A stretch of DNA of 7,112 bases from an uncultured Bacillota bacterium (lineage in GTDB: Bacteria > Bacillota > Clostridia > Tissierellales > Tissierellaceae). Below are positions 1 through 3,793 of the stretch, in pieces. Position 1 is the first letter of the stretch. Each line of letters opens with the position of its first letter. The stretch covers positions 1 to 7,112 of the forward strand of contig CALGAG010000185.1 of the NCBI GenBank assembly GCA_937951995.1, in the 5' to 3' direction. Position numbers and translations under genes: made by a program. The notes under the pieces are model-generated. The model had not been told where the DNA came from, made no database searches, and saw only the letters and a program-made list of their open reading frames with translations.

Positions 1-61
1 AAGGGGCCTTAAAATGTTTTGCCATACCATTGTATACCCGTAATTGCAAGGGTTTAACCAT

Positions 62-93
62 AAAAAAATCCCCCACCCTAAGGCGGAGGATTT
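62..93 (-). terminator. Rho-independent terminator after the 181-aa gene
   Basis: Read on the minus strand, AAATCCTCCGCC (93-82) pairs with GGTGGGGGATTT (77-66) around a TTAG loop. This gives a 12-bp stem with two G-T wobbles, followed by a T run (65-62) that continues the three T residues at the end of the stem. It begins 20 bases after the stop codon of the charged DNA-binding protein gene and so ends the minus-strand transcript. The GC-rich stem plus T tract is the standard intrinsic terminator form. The plus strand also has an A-tract/T-tract pattern, but no gene on that side needs it. Confidence 0.9.
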
Positions 94-113
94 AAGTATA
101 GTTTCGATGGAAT

Positions 114-659
114 TTATTTTGATTCTTTTACTTTAGCTTTCTTTTTCTTTTGGGGAGGAGCAGCTTCTACGGTTTTCTTCGTGGTTGGTTTTTCTTTCGT
201 GGCTTTTTCTTTCTTTGCCTTCGGTGTGGCTTTTACCTTTGATGCGTTGAAAGCGTCAATGATTTCTTGCAATTCATCTGAATCTTTCTGCCATGCCCAC
301 TTAGTGCCTTTTGGATGATCGGGGTAGGTTCTTCGCAGCCAACCACGAAACGCTATCCCTGTGGTTCCCAACTGTTCAGCCAGTTGGTTAGCCCCGATCT
401 CATTGGCTTTTACTTCCTTCTTGGTAGCTTTCTTTTCTTTCTTGGCAGGGGCTTTCTTGGTTTTTACTTCTTCTTCGGATGGTAGATCTTCATCCTCTTC
501 ATCCTCTTCTTCTTCCTCCTCGTCTTCGATTAATTCCAATTCAAATTCTTCTTCCTCTTCTTCATCTTCTTCCAAATCCAAGTCCAAATCCTCCAGATCA
601 TCGTCTTCCAGTTCCAAATCCATTTCTTCAACATCTTCTTGCTTCTTCTTCTTAGCCAT
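114..659 (-). CDS. Highly charged 181-aa protein with a small Lsr2-C-terminal-like DNA-binding domain
   Basis: The protein has four zones. Residues 8-65 are almost entirely Asp/Glu with spaced Leu. Residues 66-85 are Lys/Ala-rich. Residues 86-141 form a compact domain (NQLAEQLG, then FRGWLRR, then KGTKWAWQ, then a final helix). Residues 142-181 are a Lys-rich, disordered-looking tail. The central domain resembles the small helical DNA-binding domains of the Lsr2 C-terminal type seen in phage proteins; this is a pattern match by eye. I infer a DNA-binding, nucleoid-like or chaperone-like role, with the acidic arm perhaps regulating DNA contact or binding a partner. The start at 659 is backed by AAGGAGG eight bases upstream. 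It has its own consensus promoter and terminator, so it is probably an abundant single-gene transcript. The acidic and basic parts are low complexity and will give misleading homology hits. Confidence 0.85.
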   Translation of the reverse strand: MAKKKKQEDVEEMDLELEDDDLEDLDLDLEEDEEEEEEFELELIEDEEEEEEDEEDEDLPSEEEVKTKKAPAKKEKKATKKEVKANEIGANQLAEQLGTTGIAFRGWLRRTYPDHPKGTKWAWQKDSDELQEIIDAFNASKVKATPKAKKEKATKEKPTTKKTVEAAPPQKKKKAKVKESK

Positions 660-667
660 TTACAATT

Positions 668-674
668 CCTCCTT
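668..674 (-). promoter_or_regulatory. Strong ribosome binding site of the 181-aa gene
   Basis: AAGGAGG on the minus strand lies eight bases before the ATG at 659. It is an essentially full match to the Gram-positive anti-Shine-Dalgarno sequence and fixes the start of the charged DNA-binding protein. Confidence 0.85.
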
Positions 675-701
675 TTATTTAGGTTCTTTTGTGATAATTT
701 A

Positions 702-730
702 ATTATAACAAAGCTGTTACCCATTGTCAA
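702..730 (-). promoter_or_regulatory. Perfect-consensus sigma-A promoter for the 181-aa gene
   Basis: On the minus strand, TTGACA (730-725) and TATAAT (707-702) are separated by exactly 17 bases, and TG one base before the -10 adds an extended -10 element (TGTTATAAT). Predicted transcription starts near 695, giving a leader of about 36 bases that holds an AAGGAGG site. Two seven-base A tracts about 12 bases apart (752-746 and 740-734) lie just upstream and may act as an UP element. The -35 hexamer and the A tracts lie within the last codons of the VRR-NUC gene. There is no sign of an operator, so expression is likely strong with host RNA polymerase. The start site is predicted, not measured. 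Confidence 0.88.
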
Positions 731-1034
731 CACTTTTTTTCAATCTTTTTTTATCCAGCATTTCCAACACTTTGAGGGCACTTTCAACATCCCGGATAAC
801 GTATGCTAATCCTCCTGCCCTACGAATTTCCTTCAACCTTTCAATCTGTAAGTCTGTAGCCCCCTTTCTGTTCTGTGGCGTTTTGACTTCGAAGCCAATA
901 AACCTGCCCCTATAACAGACAAACAAATCCGGGATTCCTACCTTCTGATATGCTCCCCCATGTGTTTTGAGGACCCAAGCCCCCCGCTGTTGGAGGGCTT
1001 TGGTTATCTTACGTTGTAATGCAGATTCATTCAT
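717..1034 (-). CDS. VRR-NUC domain nuclease, 105 aa
   Basis: A stand-alone VRR-NUC protein, a small PD-(D/E)XK nuclease family found in phages and fused in FAN1-type repair enzymes; members cut branched or flap DNA. Visible motifs are an N-terminal helix with E3, the catalytic GIPDLF (D36), the FEVKT strand (E49 and K51) and a following Q63. The full fold fits in 105 residues, normal for phage versions. The ATG shares one base with the stop of the single-strand-binding protein gene (TAATG), so translation is probably coupled; only a weak Shine-Dalgarno is visible. The last codons (DKKRLKKSVDNG) also carry the A tracts and -35 box of the next promoter. Substrate preference cannot be read from sequence; a Holliday-junction-resolvase-like role is an inference from the family and the recombination neighbours. 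Confidence 0.9.
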   Translation of the reverse strand: MNESALQRKITKALQQRGAWVLKTHGGAYQKVGIPDLFVCYRGRFIGFEVKTPQNRKGATDLQIERLKEIRRAGGLAYVIRDVESALKVLEMLDKKRLKKSVDNG

Positions 1035-1510
1035 TATTCTAACTCAAGATCGTCAAGATCAATTTCCTCTTCGTCCTCATCATCTGCATCCTCTACATCT
1101 TCAATGTCCAGATCATCATCTGAAGCTTTGGCGGTTTTCAGTTGTTTGAACCCGGACACATCAGGTCTGTCTTCCCCATTGTATTCTTTCATTTTAACAA
1201 TGGCAGCTACCTTCTTCCCAATCACAGCATCAAGATCAAGCTTGATGGTTTTCTTTGGTACTTCCAGACCGCAAGCAATGAGAAAATCACGAAGACCAAA
1301 CAATGCCTGTGGTTGCAGTGAGGTGTTGTTCCACAGCTTAGATCCCTTAAATTCCCCTGTGGTTACTTCCATCTCCCACTTGATGTAGGGTTTGCCAGCT
1401 GAAGATTTTTTCATTTCATAAGACAATACCTTTACGGGGTATGTGCCTGCTTTGTCTACCGCATTAAATCCGTCTGTGGTGTTTGTGAAGTCAACCTTAA
1501 TTTTAGCCAT
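1034..1510 (-). CDS. DUF669-type phage single-strand DNA-binding protein, 158 aa
   Basis: The core (about residues 1-125) begins VDFTNT and has a GTYPVKV strand, then KPYIKWEMEV, then the LWNNTSL segment, then FLIACGL. This order is typical of DUF669 phage proteins, which sit in recombination cassettes and act as OB-fold ssDNA-binding proteins. Residues 131-158 form an acidic tail (DDDLDIEDVE, ending DLDDLELE), as in bacterial SSB and T7 gp2.5, where the tail recruits partners; it lacks the DDDIPF ending of E. coli SSB. I infer that it coats ssDNA for the polymerase and the Sak4-like protein. The start lies two bases after the ATPase stop, with AGGAGG ten bases upstream encoded in the ATPase tail. 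The DUF669 name is recalled from motif pattern, not searched. Confidence 0.85.
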   Translation of the reverse strand: MAKIKVDFTNTTDGFNAVDKAGTYPVKVLSYEMKKSSAGKPYIKWEMEVTTGEFKGSKLWNNTSLQPQALFGLRDFLIACGLEVPKKTIKLDLDAVIGKKVAAIVKMKEYNGEDRPDVSGFKQLKTAKASDDDLDIEDVEDADDEDEEEIDLDDLELE

Positions 1511-1512
1511 TA

Positions 1513-2373
1513 TTAATCTTCCTCCTCAGTTTTGGTTTTCTTGGTTTTCTTGGGTTTCTTAACCTGTGTCTTGTGTGTTCCTTCGGTCAGTTGCTTAATC
1601 TCATCGAAGTTGGGGTTGACCAGAAATTGAGGTAAGCTACACCCTATGGGTACACGAAACTTGGTGAGATATTTACTGGAAGGTCCCACCCGTAGTACGA
1701 ATACCGGGACAGTTTTTACCTCATCCCCTACTGTTTTTGTCACCTCCTTAATTTCGGTATGTCCTATGAAGTCAACTGCCCCACAGAGAATGTTTTTTGT
1801 TGAAGGCATCATGGCAGGAAAGACTTCATGTACGTCCTCATCCATTTCTTCTGAGTTACCCCGCTTTTCCTGCACGTTGAAGATAACATTCAGACCGTCA
1901 TTCTTGAGGTCCCTGAATCGTGGAATCCATGCTTTCATCAATGAGGCTGCATTTCCGTAGTCATTCCGGTAGGGTAATTTAATGTCTGCCTTTGTGTCTA
2001 CGTCCATACCAAATTCTTCAGCTTCTTTGTTCATTACATACCGGAGTGCCAGCTGTTCCATCTGTGTCACTGTGTCCAATACAACAGTCTCATACGGTGT
2101 CTTCAACTTCTTGTTGATTGATTTCAAGAACCAATAAGCTGTTTCTAAATCCTTCCATGTGTTGATCCTTCTTCGTTTAGCCCCAGTACCCCGGATAGAA
2201 GCTGTCCCTTCTTCATTAATATCTAACAATATTGTCCCTGGAGCTGTGGCACTGGTCCTGGTCTTACCTGTTCCGTTCTGTCCATAGATCACCCCCGTTA
2301 ACTTTTCATCGGTTTCTCCTACCTCTTCAATGCCTTTCATAAAGGCTTCAATCTCCTTGTTCGTTGTTGCCAT
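1513..2373 (-). CDS. Sak4-like RecA-core ATPase (AAA_24 type), 286 aa
   Basis: Numbered from the chosen start, Walker A is GQNGTGKT (residues 31-38), Walker B is TVVLDT (D100), and a sensor-like strand NVIFNVQEKRG lies near 162-172. This matches the phage nucleotide-binding proteins of the AAA_24/Sak4 group, single-core RecA relatives that help SSB-coated strands anneal or exchange. The C-terminus is a basic run (KKPKKTKKTK) ending EEED, likely a DNA or partner contact. The longest frame starts at 2409, but ATG 2373 has AGGAGG nine bases upstream, whereas the two intermediate ATGs touch or nearly touch that site, so 2373 is preferred. The gene overlaps the nuclease gene by 26 bases and ends two bases before the SSB gene, the usual nuclease, recombinase, SSB order. 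Helicase-like DnaB/RepA ATPases are a less likely alternative. Confidence 0.87.
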   Translation of the reverse strand: MATTNKEIEAFMKGIEEVGETDEKLTGVIYGQNGTGKTRTSATAPGTILLDINEEGTASIRGTGAKRRRINTWKDLETAYWFLKSINKKLKTPYETVVLDTVTQMEQLALRYVMNKEAEEFGMDVDTKADIKLPYRNDYGNAASLMKAWIPRFRDLKNDGLNVIFNVQEKRGNSEEMDEDVHEVFPAMMPSTKNILCGAVDFIGHTEIKEVTKTVGDEVKTVPVFVLRVGPSSKYLTKFRVPIGCSLPQFLVNPNFDEIKQLTEGTHKTQVKKPKKTKKTKTEEED

Positions 2374-3421
2374 TCTCATCATCCTCCTCTTCACGCTTAC
2401 GGGATTCAAATTCTAGTTCCCTCATCATCGTGGTGTCTTCACCCATCAACTCCCCATAGCAAATGTTCCTGAACTCACAATCCCATCCACAGTCTTTAGT
2501 CATGTTACGGGTAAATGTAGTTGTGTGAGTATTAAACGCTTGGTCTGATAACCAATTTATCCTTGATTCTTGCATCTCTTCCCCTGAAACGATTAGTTCC
2601 TTCAACAGAGTCGATACCAGCTTCTGTGACTTAGGGACTAATGATGTTTGAAAATAAGTGTTGGTCTTTAACAGTTCTTTCATATCAAGATAGTCATTTA
2701 CGTCCAGTCCATTTTCTTTAATAGCTTTCTTGTATGTGTACCAGTCGGTGTCAATGTTCTTTGCCTTTGACAATTCACCATTCTTAAGCAAACGTGGGAC
2801 TGTTGGTGGTTTAGTTCTGAGGTATTCATATGCTACCCCGACAACTTCTTCATCAATCTTCAGTTCCAAAAGGATCATTTTGACCACAGCATAATACAAT
2901 GCCAGCTGAATGTCGAATGTCCTTACCTCTTCTTTCGGGAATGACTTACAAGTTTTATAATCTAATGCCCAGATCCCCATAGCGTTACGGTAGATAAGGT
3001 CAATCTTACCAGTCAATACGATGAGAGTATTAGGTACCCGGATGAAGTATTCCAATTCAGCTGATATTATTTCTCTTTCATCATCAGCCTGCATCAAATA
3101 CTTCTGTACCAATTCAGCTACCTCTTTAGGCATATCCCCATACATTTCTTTTTCTTCATCGAAGAGGTTGTCCCAATTCTCTTTCTTGTACTTCAAGAAT
3201 CCTGTTTTCCAATTACCTGTTCTGTTGTGGCTTTCCAGGGATTCATGTACCCAGGATCCTCGTTTCAATGGGACAGCCTGTTCCTTTTTCTTAATCTCTT
3301 CGATGTACTTATAGAACCATTGACGTTTGCACCTACGCCACGTCTTCAGTTTTGAAAAAGATACTTTCATCAATCCCTCTTCCTCGGTGTTTCCAATGTG
3401 TATCACGTTCTCCTTCAGCAT
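2348..3421 (-). CDS. PD-(D/E)XK iron-sulfur nuclease of the Cas4/RecB (PDDEXK_1) family, 357 aa
   Basis: From the chosen start, the N-terminal SFSKLKTWRRC (C31) and the C-terminal CGWDCEFRNIC (C311, C315, C321) form a four-cysteine set like the AddB/Cas4 4Fe-4S site. The nuclease motifs are H59 (WVHE), D141 (GKIDLI), D154 and K156 (ALDYKT) and Q172 (FDIQLALYY). The expected role is Mn/Mg-dependent end resection or flap cutting that makes ssDNA for the downstream ATPase and SSB. The tail is acidic (EEEDDE). The longest frame starts at 3463, but that ATG overlaps the predicted -10 box and lies upstream of the predicted transcription start; ATG 3421 has GGGGGTGA close upstream. A third candidate, ATG 3370 just before SFSKLK, has a weaker site. 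Its gene begins a new transcription unit. Confidence 0.88.
   Translation of the reverse strand: MLKENVIHIGNTEEEGLMKVSFSKLKTWRRCKRQWFYKYIEEIKKKEQAVPLKRGSWVHESLESHNRTGNWKTGFLKYKKENWDNLFDEEKEMYGDMPKEVAELVQKYLMQADDEREIISAELEYFIRVPNTLIVLTGKIDLIYRNAMGIWALDYKTCKSFPKEEVRTFDIQLALYYAVVKMILLELKIDEEVVGVAYEYLRTKPPTVPRLLKNGELSKAKNIDTDWYTYKKAIKENGLDVNDYLDMKELLKTNTYFQTSLVPKSQKLVSTLLKELIVSGEEMQESRINWLSDQAFNTHTTTFTRNMTKDCGWDCEFRNICYGELMGEDTTMMRELEFESRKREEEDDENGNNEQGD
2383..2388 (-). promoter_or_regulatory. Ribosome binding site deciding the ATPase start
   Basis: AGGAGG on the minus strand is nine bases before ATG 2373. It lies immediately before ATG 2382 and three bases before ATG 2379, too close for either to be used well. 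It is made of Glu codons in the acidic tail of the upstream nuclease, so the overlap is both coding and regulatory. Confidence 0.75.
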
Positions 3422-3425
3422 TTCT

Positions 3426-3433
3426 TCACCCCC
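3426..3433 (-). promoter_or_regulatory. Ribosome binding site deciding the nuclease start
   Basis: GGGGGTGA on the minus strand differs at one base from GGAGGTGA and ends four bases before ATG 3421, putting its core at normal spacing. It supports this start over ATG 3463, which the predicted transcript would not contain. Confidence 0.7.
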
Positions 3434-3453
3434 AAGTTTTGTGGAATAATTCA

Positions 3454-3482
3454 ATGATAACATTTAAGAAAAATAATGTCAA
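3454..3482 (-). promoter_or_regulatory. Sigma-A promoter for the nuclease-ATPase-SSB-VRR-NUC unit
   Basis: On the minus strand, TTGACA (3482-3477) and TATCAT (3459-3454) are separated by 17 bases. TG one base before the -10 makes an extended element. An A/T-only stretch (about 3486-3504) directly upstream could be an UP element. The predicted start near 3447 leaves a leader of about 26 bases with a ribosome binding site. The promoter sits in the only sizeable gap of the central region, between the 98-aa gene and the nuclease gene, so it splits the recombination genes from the polymerase genes as a separately transcribed block, with read-through from upstream still possible since no terminator is seen. 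Confidence 0.8.
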
Positions 3483-3496
3483 CTGTTTTTTAAAAA

Positions 3497-3793
3497 TTAT
3501 TTTTCAACCAGTGAAAGCTTCTCATCAGCAAAGCTCCACTTGTCATTAAAGTAATTGTTTCTCCATTCTTCTAAGAACAATTCATATTCTTCTTTTGTAT
3601 GAAGATACATTACTCTTCCTTCAAACATATCCACTACGATGAACTGAATCACGTTTGTTGCTGCCTGGTACTTAACATTTACCTGATTCCATGACATACC
3701 GGAGAACAACCCATCATTAGTTTCTAATAACCACAAGTACCTCATAACGTGTGGTCTTTTCCATATCTCTGAACTGTTAGCCCTGAATTGCAT
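3497..3793 (-). CDS. Unrecognised 98-aa protein downstream of the polymerase
   Basis: I do not recognise this protein. It is soluble-looking and rich in aromatic residues. Residues 35-65 read as alternating beta strands (QVNVKYQA, VIQFIVVDMF, RVMYLH), followed by an amphipathic helix KEEYELFLEEW and a charged end. It has no cysteines, signal peptide or membrane segment. The start at 3793 overlaps the polymerase 3' end by 17 bases and has GGAGGTG seven bases upstream, so it is very likely translated and coupled to polymerase synthesis. Position suggests an accessory replication factor or polymerase modulator, but that is inference from location only. Confidence 0.75.
   Translation of the reverse strand: MQFRANSSEIWKRPHVMRYLWLLETNDGLFSGMSWNQVNVKYQAATNVIQFIVVDMFEGRVMYLHTKEEYELFLEEWRNNYFNDKWSFADEKLSLVEK

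Noticed and set aside
1..60. Possible gene start or promoter after the terminator (minus-strand ATG near 20, TTGCAA near 45)
   Set aside because: The ATG has no ribosome site, and the best -10 at correct spacing (TATGGC) is poor. A short ATAC/GTAT inverted repeat is present but too small to interpret at the window edge.
361..702. Plus-strand 113-aa Ser-rich open frame
   Set aside because: It is the antisense of the Asp/Glu codons of the 181-aa gene; the serine run is a mirror of GAA/GAT/GAG repeats, and it has no ribosome site.
530..733. Minus-strand 67-aa frame overlapping the 181-aa gene start
   Set aside because: It is an out-of-frame shadow, its ATG lies in the promoter spacer and -35 region, and it would not be on the predicted transcript.
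2348..3421. Fe-S nuclease as a CRISPR Cas4
   Set aside because: There is no repeat array, Cas1 or Cas2 in the window, and the neighbours are a recombinase-like ATPase and SSB, so a phage recombination nuclease fits better.
3483..3505. Possible terminator between the 98-aa gene and the nuclease gene
   Set aside because: The only inverted repeat is short and A/T-only, so the stem would be unstable; an UP element for the adjacent promoter is the better reading.
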